Positions 10,499 through 20,351 of a stretch of 64,000 nucleotides of DNA are shown piece by piece. The notes beneath the pieces were generated by a model. The model saw only the letters and a program-made list of their open reading frames with translations. It made no database searches and had not been told where the DNA came from. The position numbers and the translations under genes are program-made. Numbering within the stretch: position 1 is the stretch's first letter; every line of letters begins with the position of its first letter. The stretch is from Haematococcus lacustris (taxonomy: Eukaryota > Chlorophyta > Chlorophyceae > Chlamydomonadales > Haematococcaceae): the NCBI GenBank assembly GCA_030144725.1, contig JASKMD010000013.1:4337492-4401491 (forward strand), given 5' to 3'.

Positions 10499-10505
10499 CC
10501 TGGGT
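10499..10505. repeat. Target-site duplication, right (CCTGGGT)
   Basis: Matches 9,094-9,100; to its right, alignment with the gene-flanking sequence at 21,110-21,200 resumes. Confidence 0.65.
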
Positions 10506-11194
10506 ATTACGACATGGCAACAGTCAGTACTGTGGCATGTATCATCACAAAGCATGAAGGCCACGTCAATCACTGTCAATCGCAAAATGAATCAATCCAC
10601 ATGGTCACTTTGAATATGCCAGACTTCACCCAGCTGCCAGTCTGCCAACATGAAGGCAGCTCAGAGGCAGTGAATTGGTCGCAGATTGTGACATCCAGCC
10701 ACCGTGCCCAGGGCTGCTCAGCCATGAGCAGCAGCGACTCATGCATGGCTGCAGAAATACTACCCTCCACATGGTAAAATATGACTTTCTGCACAGCGGG
10801 CATGAGATGAACCAGCTGGCGCCAGAACTCCAGTGAGGGCTCTACGCTGCCGCCATCCAACTCAAAGTAGGTGCAGTCCCGGCACAATGGAGCCAGTGCC
10901 AGGACATCAGGGGCTCTGACTTTGTAAAGGCCACGGACCTCCACCTTGTCCACGCAGCAGCACTGCAGCGGTTGCAGCAGAGATATTAGCTGCGCCAGGT
11001 CAACCCTCTGCTGTTGTAGGAGTGCTGGAGTGATGATCTCATTCTCAGGGATTCTCATTCTCAGCTCCACCTCCTTGATCTGCACTGGCACCTTGATCGC
11101 TTCTGTCAGGAGGTGAATCGCGTCCGCCACCTCAGGGTCTGGGATGTCCTCCACGCTGATGGCAAATCTCCCCAACACTAGAAGTTGGGAGAGG

Positions 11195-11202
11195 GTGTGC
11201 AG
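11195..11202. repeat. 8-bp target-site duplication, left (GTGTGCAG)
   Basis: GTGTGCAG abuts the left TIR and is repeated exactly at 11,472-11,479. It is part of the coding sequence of the interrupted gene (Leu-His-Thr). Confidence 0.85.
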
Positions 11203-11471
11203 CAGTGTTTTTTTTTTGTTTTTTTCGCAAAGTGACATGGCCCAGGCTCATACCCTCAATTTCATAGCTCGACCATACTTGGCTTCGTCCAATATTCACG
11301 GCTCAGGTCTACAAATCAGCGAAATTTCAGCTAAAACGCCGGTCAAAGGTTGTTTTTCATAGCGCGAGCCCGATAGCGAGCCCCGTAAGCCTATCATTTC
11401 ATAGCGCGAAACGGCCTCCCAAATAGTGCTTTTCATAGCGAACGCTATCAATAGCGCAAAAAAAAACACTG
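11203..11471. mobile_element. hAT-like MITE, 269 bp
   Basis: Starts CAGTGTTTTTTTTTTG and ends with the reverse complement of CAGTGTTTTTTTTTGCGC: a perfect 14-bp terminal inverted repeat beginning CAGTG, flanked by an exact 8-bp duplication. CAGTG ends with 8-bp duplications are the classic hAT signature. Inside are several copies of TTCATAGC, resembling the subterminal transposase-binding repeats of hAT elements. It has no transposase, so it is a non-autonomous MITE. It is markedly more AT-rich than its surroundings. Confidence 0.85.
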
Positions 11472-11479
11472 GTGTGCAG
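11472..11479. repeat. 8-bp target-site duplication, right (GTGTGCAG)
   Basis: Exact repeat of 11,195-11,202; the open frame of the interrupted gene continues directly beyond it. Confidence 0.85.
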
Positions 11480-12658
11480 GGGGAGGTAAGCGAGTACCTT
11501 CCTTTGTATGCTCGCTGTGAGTTCCAGCCGCTGCCAGCTGCAAGGCCTATCAGCATGTGAGGCGTCTAGTGCCCTAACTGTGGCCAGCTGTAGGCGTGTG
11601 ATTTGGGTGGCTGCCAGGAGTGTGTTGAGCTGCTGGTTGCCTGAGACTGTGACGTCTGGCAGCTGCAGGGTGTGGAGCTGAGGCAGCGCTTGTAGCAGCA
11701 GCTCAGTCAGGCCATTCAGTCTGTAGAGGTTAGATATAGTCAGGACCTGCAGCTGTGCCAGAGGTTGCAAGTACTGTCTATAGAAGCTCAGGTCAGTGCA
11801 GCAGACGCGCCCCATCATGAGGTGCAGCTGGGTCAGGTGTTGCGCCAGGGACTGAAAGCTAGGCAGCGATGGTGTGCCAAGTTCATGGCGAATGGCAAAT
11901 ATGCTGAGCTGCTTCAACCGCAGACCCTGAAACGTAAGGCCCACTGATGTAGGCACTTCACTATCCGGGACGCTGTCATCGGTGAAGTGTAGCTGCTGCA
12001 GCTGCGGGGCCAGTGGCGGGTGGGAGAGCAGGCTGGCCAGCGCATCGCTTGAGACACTGAGCCCCTCCAGGGTCAGGGCAGTCAGGCTGGGGAAGCTGTC
12101 CAGCAAGTGCTGGGCAAGGCCAGGTGAGCAGTGCAGATGTCTGCGCTTGTCAGGGTCATATTTCCCACTGCTGACCAGCCTGCAGACCTCCACTGCTGCA
12201 CAGTTGTCCAGCTTTGCCAGGGCATAGGCCAGCAGCTCGGTATAATCTTGCGTATACTCTGTCTGCGGCAGCTGCAAGGTGGGAGCCATCTGCTGCTTGT
12301 ACAGCATGCTGTCCTCTGTCTCTGGCTGCCACAAGGTGAGGGCCAGCTTGCGTGTCCTCGCTTTCAGGGCTGCAACAACTCCGGGCGTGAGCAGCTGGTT
12401 GCAGCACTGCCTGCCCAGCTGGATGCGCAAGGCTGGGGCGTGCAGCAGGCGGGCCTGGGACAAGGCACGGCAGGTCAGGGGCAGCAGGCTCCTGGCCCCA
12501 AGCTGCATGACCCAGCAAGCGATGTCATCCAGCAGCGCTGGCGGGAGGTCCAGCAGCCTAGTGGCAGGAGTGGGAGCCTCGCCGGCTGAGCTGTACCCGC
12601 CTGTTGCTGATGCACTGCCATCCACTGTGACTTGATGTTGCATGTCACGATGCCTCAT

Positions 12659-13083
12659 AGCTGGGACTGTCTGTTGACCTGCAGAGGGGGTGGAGCAAAA
12701 AGGCTGTCAGGGTGTGAGGGCGCCAGTAGCAGCAGCAGCGTATAATTGGCTGGGTGAGGGTACGCACCTGGATGCTCCTGGATGCTCTCAGCTCACTTCT
12801 GTCAGCGATGCCTTAGAACCAGCCTGCAGAGCAGAAAGATAGCAGCACAATCCTGCACAGTAGAGAGAGAACAGCAGCGTGGACTTCGGACATAAGACGG
12901 TAAATCACAGCTGGCGATAAAAACTATTCGCTGGCTACTCCCACAGGCGCTTCAGATGACTTACCCGCGGTTGGTTGGGCGGGCCTGTGCGCCTGTGGGC
13001 TGTGCTGCCCGATGTTACAGCTAGCTGGGCCACGCGACCCGCCGAGCAGGGCTATGCTAGCTACGCACGAAGCCGAGGGCGAT
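12659..13083 (-). promoter_or_regulatory. Conserved upstream region of MSQ-class gene
   Basis: A block of about 220 bp next to the ATG (AGCTGGGACTGTCTGTTGAC, then GTGGAGCAA...GGCTGTCAGGGTGTGAGG, then GGACNTCGGACATAAG) is shared with the other four MSQ-class genes. Further out, 13,061-13,083 holds CTACGCACGAAGCCGAGGGC+GAT, the distal motif found 280-410 bp upstream of all five. Confidence 0.6.
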
Positions 13084-13900
13084 CATCTGCTGGTCGTAGT
13101 CGCCAGTGCTGGGAGTACGACGGCCACTTTTACGACGGATACGACGACGACCCTATTCCATGGGCATGGCTGGGACCACCGTCATCGGCCCAGTGCTGCT
13201 CATTGCTCCTTGGTGCGCTCAACGGGGCAACCGGCGCCAGTTTGCCAGCGCCCTACTCCCCTGCAGCCCCAGCTGTTGTCGGAACTCACCGCCACTACCA
13301 CACACCAGGCCAGCCAGGCAGCTCGACAGTTCAGGTGCCTGCATTCAGTGCCACATACGGCAGGCAGGCGCCCCCGCTGCAGGTCCTGTGTGGCCCCAAC
13401 CTGGCAGCTACGTGCAGGCAGTGTAGACTGTCTGACTGGCTGCTTGTCTGTGCCACTGCCCAGGCTACCCCAGGGGACCTGCTGGTTGCTGGCAGCAGTG
13501 GACACCCTCCTCCAGCACTGCTGCTCTGCTCTGACACAGCCCTCTAAGAGAGCAGCCTGACTCAGACCCTCTGCTGCTCTGCAGGGCGGCGGGCTTGAAG
13601 GATGAGTCATAGGTGTTCGTTGAAGAGGAGGGCAACACACGGGGCTGAGGCAGAGAGCAGTTGCAGGTGGGCCAGAGCAGGCAGTGATGAGGCTCTGAGG
13701 GCAGGCTGAGGCAAGCAGGCCCCACTGCCACTGCATGGCCAGCCAGGTCAGTCAGGTCACCTGCCTGGGTAGTTGTTACACTAAGGAGGCAGGGCTTGGG
13801 TGGATACAAGCCAACCCCCAAAGGTAAAAGGCTGAGAAAGGAACTGTGCTAGGAACTGTGCTAGGAGGTGAGAGGTGAGAGGTGTTAGAGGGTGAAACAC
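13084..13900. other. Intergenic, no gene supported
   Basis: Several long overlapping frames exist on both strands (for example 13,012-13,560), but none resembles a known protein and all overlap in different phases, as expected in stop-poor GC-rich DNA. Part of the stretch continues the upstream homology shared with other MSQ-class genes. Confidence 0.4.
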
Positions 13901-15267
13901 CTAGAAGTAAGAGCCAGGGTCAGTAGTGCCACAAGCTCAGGAGGAGGGGTGGGTCAGGAGGTAGGGGGCACCACCAGGGGGTGGTGCCGGCAGCGGCCCA
14001 GACACAGCTGCCAGGCACCCGCTATGCGCCTCCAGCCGCTACGCCCTCACCTCAGTGTGGCACCCTGTGGGACAGTGAATGGTGGGCGCCAGGCAGCTGG
14101 TGTAGAACGTCATAACCACTGCCCCTCACAAGGTGTGCTGGGTGCATTGAAAGCCTTCCAGCCCAGGCGTTTGCTCTGTGCTGTCGGCGTCTTGCATCAC
14201 CCAGCCGCTCACCTTCGATTGGCTGTAGCTGCGGCCAGTCTGCCCTGACCAGGACATGGCCAGCTTGATGCACAGCACCCACACCCACCTGCAGCGACTT
14301 GCCCCCTTGCTGCCAGTGGCCCCGTCAGCCAGGCAGCAGCCCCATGGACCCAGGCAGCAGGGGGCAGCAGCTGAAGAGTCAGGCAGGCCCTGCACTGACT
14401 GCTGCTGCCCTGCTGCCCTGCAAGGTGAGGGAGGCACCATGAGGTGAGGGAGGCGGCAACACATGGCAGCTGGTGGGCACTGCATGCAGTAAAGCTCTCG
14501 TGTTCTTGTTGGCTGCACCCTCACAGCAGGTCAACTCCCTGAGCTGCAGGCACTCTATTACACACGATATGCCGTACAGCACTGACCGCACTAAACAGCC
14601 ACTTTGTTCAAAGAGCATGGAGGATTAGGCCAGCTGACCAGCTGACAGCTTGTCGCCAAACCGCGGTGTATACCGGCTTCCTAAGAATGTTCTTCTCATG
14701 TGAGTGTAGGGTGTAGAGGAGTGGCCGCGCAGCACATGTAACCCGATGGCGACCCTCTGCTGGATGTGTCTATAATAGCATGCACCGCGCCGTGCTGGTG
14801 GTGCTGGTAGCCTTGCAGTCATTCCCCAACCGCCCTCACCCTCAGCACCTCAACCCTGCAGCCACCACCCACACCTCCACCACAACCCAGCTGCCACCTG
14901 GTCGACTGCATGGCACCCTGCTTGGGCTGCTGTTGGGGCTAAACATCGTTGGGGCTCAGCACCGCTGGAGTTCAGAGTGTGCAGATTGTGCGCTGCCTGC
15001 TGCACCTGGGACCAAGGTATAAGTTTACAGAGAAGCACACCACCTGTGCACCTCATCATGGTTACTACTGCCATTGGCCTGCGTATTATTCGAGAACCCA
15101 TTCATAACACACAACATCACAGAGCACCAACGCCTGCCAACAGCCTGCACTTATCAGCAACACAGGCATACAACATCATGGCATTAGCATTGCACATGCA
15201 CACACCCACCATGTCATATCATAACTGACGCACATAGCTAAGCATGCCCCCATGATCCATGTGCACA
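13900..15267. other. Spacer in the duplicated block, no gene recognised
   Basis: Conserved with 24,950-26,537. On the minus strand short exon-like strips are shared between the copies (for example LCIKLAMSWSGQ at about 14,230-14,280 and LCIKLTMSWSGP at about 25,080-25,120), so part may be an old transposon or gene remnant. The strip CACAACCCAGCTGCCACCTG recurs at 14,883, near 26,180 and, with one change, near 40,657. No family can be named. Confidence 0.35.
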
Positions 15268-17016
15268 TCATTCGATTGTCACTTTGAAGATGCCTCTCTT
15301 GGACCAGCTGTCATCCTGCCAACATGCAGGCACCTCAAACGTGTTGAAGAGTGATGGGGAGATTGTGATGTCTAGCCACCGTGCCCAGGGCTGATCAGCC
15401 ATCAGTTGCAATGACTGGTGCATGGCTTCAGAAACAGACTCCTCGATACTGGTGAAGGTGACCTCCTGCACTCTGGGCATGAGCTGCACCAGCTGGTGCC
15501 AGAACTCCAGTGAGGGCTCCACGCTGCCATACCCCAGCTGAAAATGTGTGCAGTCCCGGCACAACGGAGCCAGTGCCAGGACATCAGCGGCTGTGACTCC
15601 ATGCAGGTGATGGACCACCACCGGGCCGCAGCACCGCAGCGGTTGCAACATAGCTACTAGCACCGCCAGGTCCTCCCTCTGCTGCTGTAGGGACATTGGA
15701 GTAATGACGCCAGATCGTTCCTCTTCCGCGGTCAGCATCCCAAGTTGCATACGCTTAATCTTCACTGGCACCTTGCACGCACATGCCATGTTGTGTAGTG
15801 CCGCTGCCAGCTCAGGCTTTGAGATGTCCTCCACACTGATGTCCAGTGTCCCCAACATTAGGGGCTGGGAGAGGGAGTGCAGGGGCAGGTCAGCGAGTGC
15901 CTTCCAGTCAATAGTCTCAAGCAGCTCCAACCGCTGCCAGCTGCAAGGCGCATCTGCACATGAGGTGTCCAGCTTTTCAACACCTCCTAGCTGGAGGCGT
16001 GTGATCTGGGTGGCTGCTAGCAGTGTGTCAAACTGTTGCTGGTCCTTGATTTGGATTCTTGGCAGCTGCAGGGAGTGGAGCTGAGGCAGCACCTGCAGCA
16101 GCTCAGTTAGCCCCTTCAGGCCATCAAGGTGGGATAGAGTGAGCACCTGCAGCAGAGCCAGAGGTTGCAAGAACTGCACCAGGACGTCTGGACCCTCATT
16201 CCCTGTCAGATGGTACTTGAGGTGTAGCTGGGTCAGGTGTAGCGCCAGGGGCTGCAGCTTGGGCAGTGGAGGCCAGCTGCCTGAAGGGTGGCAACGATAG
16301 CCATCAAAAACCAGCTGCTTGAGCCTGGCACCTTGGAACGGGTCCAGGGTCACCGCCCCAGACCCAGGCTGTTGCGGCTGCTTGACATTGGTGCTGTGGA
16401 GCTCTAGCTGCTGCAGCTGAAGAGACAGTTGTGGGTGGGAGAGCAAGCTAGCCAGGCCGCTGCAGGTGACAGAGTGGCAACTAAGGACCAAGGCAGTCAG
16501 GCCCGGGAAGCTGTCCACCAGGCGCTGGGCTAGGTCAGGTGAGCAGGGCAGCTCCTTGCGTCTATCACTGTTAACTGATCCAAAGCCGACCAGCCTGCAG
16601 ACCTCCACTGCTGCACAGTTGTCCAGCTTTGGCAGAGTGTGGGCCAGCAGGTCGGTGTAGCACTCGCTGTCCTCTGTCTCTGGCTGCCACAAGGTGAGAG
16701 TCAGCTTGCTTGTTCTTGCTTGAAGGGCTGCGACAACTCGCGCCGTGAGCAGCTGGTCGCAGCACTGCCTGCCCAGCTGGATGCGCAAGGCTGGGGCGTG
16801 CAGCACGCGGGCCTGGGAGAAGGCGCGGCAGGTCAGGGGCAGCTGGCTCCTGGCCTGAAGCTGCATGACTCGGCAAGCGATGTCAGCCAGCAGCGCTGGC
16901 GGGAGGTCCAGCAGCCTAGTGGCAGCAGGGGACACCTCGCCGGCTGGGCTGTACCCATCTGCTGCTGAGGCACCGCCATCCTCTGTAACTTGATGTTGCA
17001 TGTCATGCTGGCTCAT
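15268..17016 (-). CDS. F-box-like/LRR protein, MSQ class
   Basis: Intronless, 582 aa, ATG at 17016. The leader MSQHDMQHQVTEDGGAS is the class signature and looks disordered. The F-box-like segment covers about residues 35-80 (LLDLPPALLADIACRVMQLQ ... LTCRAFSQARVLHAP). The middle is leucine-rich repeat (GLTALVLSCHSV, QLQQLELHST, LQVLTLSHL, LHSLQLPRI, ITRLQLGGV), followed by PCSWQRLELLETID and a domain with VPVKIKRMQLGM. The C-terminal module has EFWHQLVQLMP and DQPWARWLDITI. Nearly identical to the gene at 26,538-28,289, from which it arose by block duplication or vice versa. Confidence 0.87.
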   Translation of the reverse strand: MSQHDMQHQVTEDGGASAADGYSPAGEVSPAATRLLDLPPALLADIACRVMQLQARSQLPLTCRAFSQARVLHAPALRIQLGRQCCDQLLTARVVAALQARTSKLTLTLWQPETEDSECYTDLLAHTLPKLDNCAAVEVCRLVGFGSVNSDRRKELPCSPDLAQRLVDSFPGLTALVLSCHSVTCSGLASLLSHPQLSLQLQQLELHSTNVKQPQQPGSGAVTLDPFQGARLKQLVFDGYRCHPSGSWPPLPKLQPLALHLTQLHLKYHLTGNEGPDVLVQFLQPLALLQVLTLSHLDGLKGLTELLQVLPQLHSLQLPRIQIKDQQQFDTLLAATQITRLQLGGVEKLDTSCADAPCSWQRLELLETIDWKALADLPLHSLSQPLMLGTLDISVEDISKPELAAALHNMACACKVPVKIKRMQLGMLTAEEERSGVITPMSLQQQREDLAVLVAMLQPLRCCGPVVVHHLHGVTAADVLALAPLCRDCTHFQLGYGSVEPSLEFWHQLVQLMPRVQEVTFTSIEESVSEAMHQSLQLMADQPWARWLDITISPSLFNTFEVPACWQDDSWSKRGIFKVTIE

Positions 17017-17309
17017 AGCTGGGACTGCTAGTTGGCCTGCAGAGTGGGTGGAGCAACAAGGCTGTCAGGGTCTTCGGGCGCCAGTAGCAGCAGCAGCGTA
17101 TGATCGGCTAGACGAGTGGGTGCGGGTACGCACCTGGCTGCTCCTGGCTGCTCACAGCTCAATTATTTCGGCGATGCCTTCGAGGAAGCCCGGAGAGCAG
17201 AAAGAGAGCAGCAGCGTGGACCTCGGACATAAGCGATATTAAGAGCGGCTTCTGTGGTCCGATGCTACAGTTGAAGTCCAGCTGGTTTCGCTACGAAGCC
17301 GAGGGCGAT
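17017..17309 (-). promoter_or_regulatory. Conserved upstream region of MSQ-class gene
   Basis: Shows the proximal block adjacent to the ATG and the distal motif CTACGAAGCCGAGGGCGAT at 17,291-17,309, 275 bp upstream. Shorter than in the genes at 12.7, 19.9 and 23.0 kb, where the motif lies about 400 bp out. Confidence 0.6.
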
Positions 17310-18029
17310 GCAACTTTCCATGCAACCTCTTTCCATGCACACTTCTTTCCATGCAACTGTGACTTCCCAGCCACTGTCAGCCTAAGGAACTGATGATGTC
17401 AGCAGATCACAGTAAACGGAGGAGAAGGCTTGGGCTGTAGCTGGATCAGGAGGGGTGGGTTGGCTTGGGAGCTGGCTCGGGTGGAGGTAGGGGGCAGCAC
17501 CAGGGGCCGGCACCAGCAGCGGCGCAGGTAGAGCTGCCTGGCGGCAGCCAACCACCAGGCGGCCCTGAAGCTGGCTGGCTGCAAGGCAGAGGGCAACACA
17601 CACTGTCGAATCAATGGGAATGGGGTCAGGGATAGTAAGGGACAGCACTGTAGCAGCAGAGTCGTTGTGCTGGCCTTACCCTAACCCTAGATTTGCTGGA
17701 TGGTCACAATTTATGACACGGAAAGATTGAAACGTATTGAAGAGCAACTGAACAGTCACCCCACCCCTCGTTTTACCTCCTTATCACCGCCCAACTGTCA
17801 TGACAGCCATTCCTATCTAGCATCAGCAGCAGGCTGTGTCGTTGCATGCGCTGTGGCTAGGCTATCGCGCCCTTCATGGAGCCATGTGCTTTTACAATGC
17901 ATTTCTCATGTTGTCTAGGGTTCTTCCATGCAACCTCCCAGCCACAGTCACATAAGCCTCAACACTATGCATGACACACCACAAACAACCCAAGCATCAA
18001 GGCGCTGCCAACCGTTGTCAACGGCCAGA
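17310..18029. other. Spacer, no gene; contains short telomere-like repeat
   Basis: Near-identical to 28,583-29,307. At 17,676-17,689 it reads TTACCCTAACCCTA, just over two telomere units. A diverged version of the same spacer left of the gene at 21.2 kb (about 20,790) reads TTAGCCTAAACTA, so the motif is decaying rather than being maintained. Confidence 0.5.
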
Positions 18030-19937
18030 TCAGTCAGCAATCACTGAGTCTTTGAACATGCTCACTTTGAATATACCAGCCTTCACCCAGCTGCCAGCCT
18101 GCCAACATGCAGGGGGCCGAGATGCCCTGAAGTGAAGTGTGATGTCCAGCCACCGTGCCCAGGGCTGCTCAGCCATGAGCTGCAGCGACTCATGCATGGC
18201 TGTAGAGACACATCCCTCTACATTGTTTAACTCAACCTGCTGTACTGCAGGCATGAGCTGCACCAGCTGGCGCCAGAACTCCAGTGAGGGCTCAATGCTG
18301 CCGCCCCACAGCTCAAAGTGTGTGCAGTCCCGGCACAATGGAGCCAGTGCCAGGACATCAGCAGCTGTGACTTCATGCAGCTCGTGAACCTCCACCTTGC
18401 CCACAAAGCAACACTGCAGCGGTTGCAGCAAAGCTACCAGCTGCACCAGGTCCTCCCTCTGCATCCCTAGGAGTTCTGGATTGCCGACAACAGCTAATTT
18501 GTACACAACCCCACCCACGCCCTCCATGTACAGCTTCACCTCCTTGATCTGCACAGGCACCTTGCACGCTTGTGCCACGAGGTGGAATGCAGCTGCCACG
18601 TCAGGGTCTGGGTTAGTCTTGTCACTGATGTCGTCCTGCTCTGTGATATGGGGTGAGGCTGCCACCTCGAGTTCTGGGATGTCATGCACAGTGATCCGAT
18701 GATCCCCAAACACTAGAGGCTGGGAGAGGGCGTGCAGGGGCAGGTACGCAACGGTGGTCCACTTGGTCTCCCTTGTCTTCCAGCCAACCCTCCCAGTCAG
18801 CTCCAGCCGCTGCCAGCTGCAGGGCGCATCAGCATATGAGATGTCCAATGCCTCAACTTTGCGCAGCTGTAGGCTTGTAATCTGTGTGGCTGCCAGGAGT
18901 GTGTCGAGCTCCTGCTGGCCTGAGATTGTGACGTCGGGCAGCTGCAGGGTGTGGAGCTGAGGCAGCGCTTGCACCACCTCACCCACGCCCTTCAGCTCCC
19001 AAAGGTTTGATATAGTCAGCACCTGCAGCTTCACCAGAGGTTGCAAGTACTCCCTGAAGAAGCTCGGGCCAATCTTAGGATCGCACGCAACCATGAGGTC
19101 CAGCTGGGTCAGGTGTTGCGCCAGGGGCTGAAAGCTAGGCAGCGGCGGTGTGCCAGGCTGTTCAATGGGAGCTGCTTCAATACTGAGCTGCTTCAATTGC
19201 AGACCCTGGAACAGAGGGCCCACTGACAAAGGCTCATCACCAACCATGATGATGGGAAGGGTGAGGTGTAGCTGCTGCAGCTGCAGGGCAAGCGGCGGGT
19301 GGGAGAGCAGGCTGGCCAGCGCATCGCTTGAGACACAGAGCCCCTCCAGGGCCAGAGCAGTCAGGCTGGGGAAGCTGTCCAGCAGCTGCTGGGCAAGGCC
19401 AGGTGGGCAGTGCAGATGACTTCGCTTGTCGGGTGGCCATAGCACACTGCTGGTCAACTTGCAGCATTCGACAGCTACACAGTTGTCCAGCTTTGCCAGG
19501 GCATGGTCCAGCAGGTTGGTGTAATCTTGGGTGTACTCTGTCTGCAGCAGCTGCAAGGTGGGAGCTAATTGCTCAATGTAATACATGCTGCCTTCTCTCT
19601 CTGGCTGCCACAAGGTGAGGGCCAGCTTGCGTGACCTGGCTTGAAGCGCTGCGACAACTCGGGGCGTCAGCAGCTGGTCGCAGCACTGCCTGCCCAGCTG
19701 GATGCGCAAGGCTGGGATATGCAGCAGGCGGGCCTGGGAGAAGGCGCAGCAGGTCAGGGGCAGCTGGCTCCTGGCCCCAAGTTGCATGACCCGGCAAGCG
19801 ATGTCATCCAGCAGTGCTGGCGGGAGGTCCAGCAGCCTAGTGGCAGGAGGGGACACCTCGCCGGCTGGGCTGTACCCATCTGTTGCTGAGGCACCGCCAT
19901 CCTCTGTGACTTGATGGTGCATGTCACACTGGCTCAT
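18030..19937 (-). CDS. F-box-like/LRR protein, MSQ class, longest copy
   Basis: Intronless, 635 aa, ATG at 19937 (MSQCDMHHQVTEDGGAS). F-box-like segment at about residues 35-80 (LLDLPPALLDDIACRVMQLG ... LTCCAFSQARLLH), leucine-rich repeats through the middle, then PCSWQRLELTGRV. The extra length comes from an insert after YLPLHALSQPLVFG, where the strip VHDIPELEVAASPH is followed by a second similar strip (ISDKTNPDPDVAAAFH), looking like an internal tandem duplication. C-terminal module intact (EFWRQLVQLMP, EQPWARWLDITL). Its last codons are the only part of a second copy left at 29.3 kb. Confidence 0.87.
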   Translation of the reverse strand: MSQCDMHHQVTEDGGASATDGYSPAGEVSPPATRLLDLPPALLDDIACRVMQLGARSQLPLTCCAFSQARLLHIPALRIQLGRQCCDQLLTPRVVAALQARSRKLALTLWQPEREGSMYYIEQLAPTLQLLQTEYTQDYTNLLDHALAKLDNCVAVECCKLTSSVLWPPDKRSHLHCPPGLAQQLLDSFPSLTALALEGLCVSSDALASLLSHPPLALQLQQLHLTLPIIMVGDEPLSVGPLFQGLQLKQLSIEAAPIEQPGTPPLPSFQPLAQHLTQLDLMVACDPKIGPSFFREYLQPLVKLQVLTISNLWELKGVGEVVQALPQLHTLQLPDVTISGQQELDTLLAATQITSLQLRKVEALDISYADAPCSWQRLELTGRVGWKTRETKWTTVAYLPLHALSQPLVFGDHRITVHDIPELEVAASPHITEQDDISDKTNPDPDVAAAFHLVAQACKVPVQIKEVKLYMEGVGGVVYKLAVVGNPELLGMQREDLVQLVALLQPLQCCFVGKVEVHELHEVTAADVLALAPLCRDCTHFELWGGSIEPSLEFWRQLVQLMPAVQQVELNNVEGCVSTAMHESLQLMAEQPWARWLDITLHFRASRPPACWQAGSWVKAGIFKVSMFKDSVIAD

Positions 19938-20351
19938 AGCTGGGACTGTCTGTTGACCTGCAGAGTGGGTGGAGCAACAAGGCTGTCAGGGTGTGAGAGC
20001 GCCAGTAGCAGCAGCAGCGTATGGTTGGCCGGATGAGTGGGTACGGGTACGCACCTGGCTGCTCCTGGCTGCTCTCAGCTCACTTCTGTCGGCGATGCCC
20101 TCGAATAAGCCTGCAGAGCAGAAAGAGAGCGGCAGCGTGAAGGGGACATAAACAGCAGACTATAGCGGGTGATGAGCACAAAATGGCCGTTTCACAGGCG
20201 CTTCCGATCACTTACGAGCGGCACGATATTTGTTTCGGCTTACGCGCTTCGGCTTTGGCTTTGGCTTCGGCTGACGCTTACGCCCAGGTCCAGCTGGCGA
20301 GGTGGATCGCCGGGCAGGTGCACGTTAGCTTCGCACGAAACCGAGGGCGAT
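19938..20351 (-). promoter_or_regulatory. Conserved upstream region of MSQ-class gene
   Basis: Proximal block shared with the class, and distal motif CTTCGCACGAAACCGAGGGC+GAT at 20,329-20,351, about 390 bp upstream of the ATG. Confidence 0.6.

Larger units (their letters stand above)
10576..12658 (-). pseudogene. F-box-like/LRR gene (MSQ class) split by a MITE
   Basis: The gene starts at ATG 12658 (MRHRDMQHQVTVDGSAS, an MSQ-class leader) with an F-box-like segment at about residues 35-80 (LLDLPPALLDDIACWVMQLG ... LTCRALSQARLLH) and leucine-rich repeats. Coding continues to the YLPLHT position at about 11,480, where a 269-bp element is inserted. The second half (about 11,202 to 10,576) resumes in frame with LSQLLVLGRFAISVEDI and carries the C-terminal module EFWRQLVHLMP / EQPWARWLDVTI. 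Apart from the insertion both halves look intact, so the loss is recent; the element would have to be removed by splicing or excision to give full-length protein. Confidence 0.8.
13900..18079. repeat. Segmental duplication, left copy (unit with one MSQ gene)
   Basis: This block matches 24,950-29,357. Similarity is moderate from 13.9 to 14.8 kb and very high from about 15.0 kb to 18,079, with an offset near 11.27 kb. It contains the gene at 15,268-17,016 and ends inside the last codons of the next gene. The right copy carries about 250 bp extra near 25.7-25.95 kb. Confidence 0.8.

Noticed and set aside
11203..11471. MITE as an introner (a transposon-derived intron in the gene)
   Set aside because: No AG acceptor at the element end or in the duplication in the coding orientation; only RNA evidence could revive it.
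12975..13560. Overlapping 182- and 190-codon plus-strand frames
   Set aside because: Unrelated overlapping frames, no motif, and part of the sequence is the shared upstream region of MSQ-class genes.
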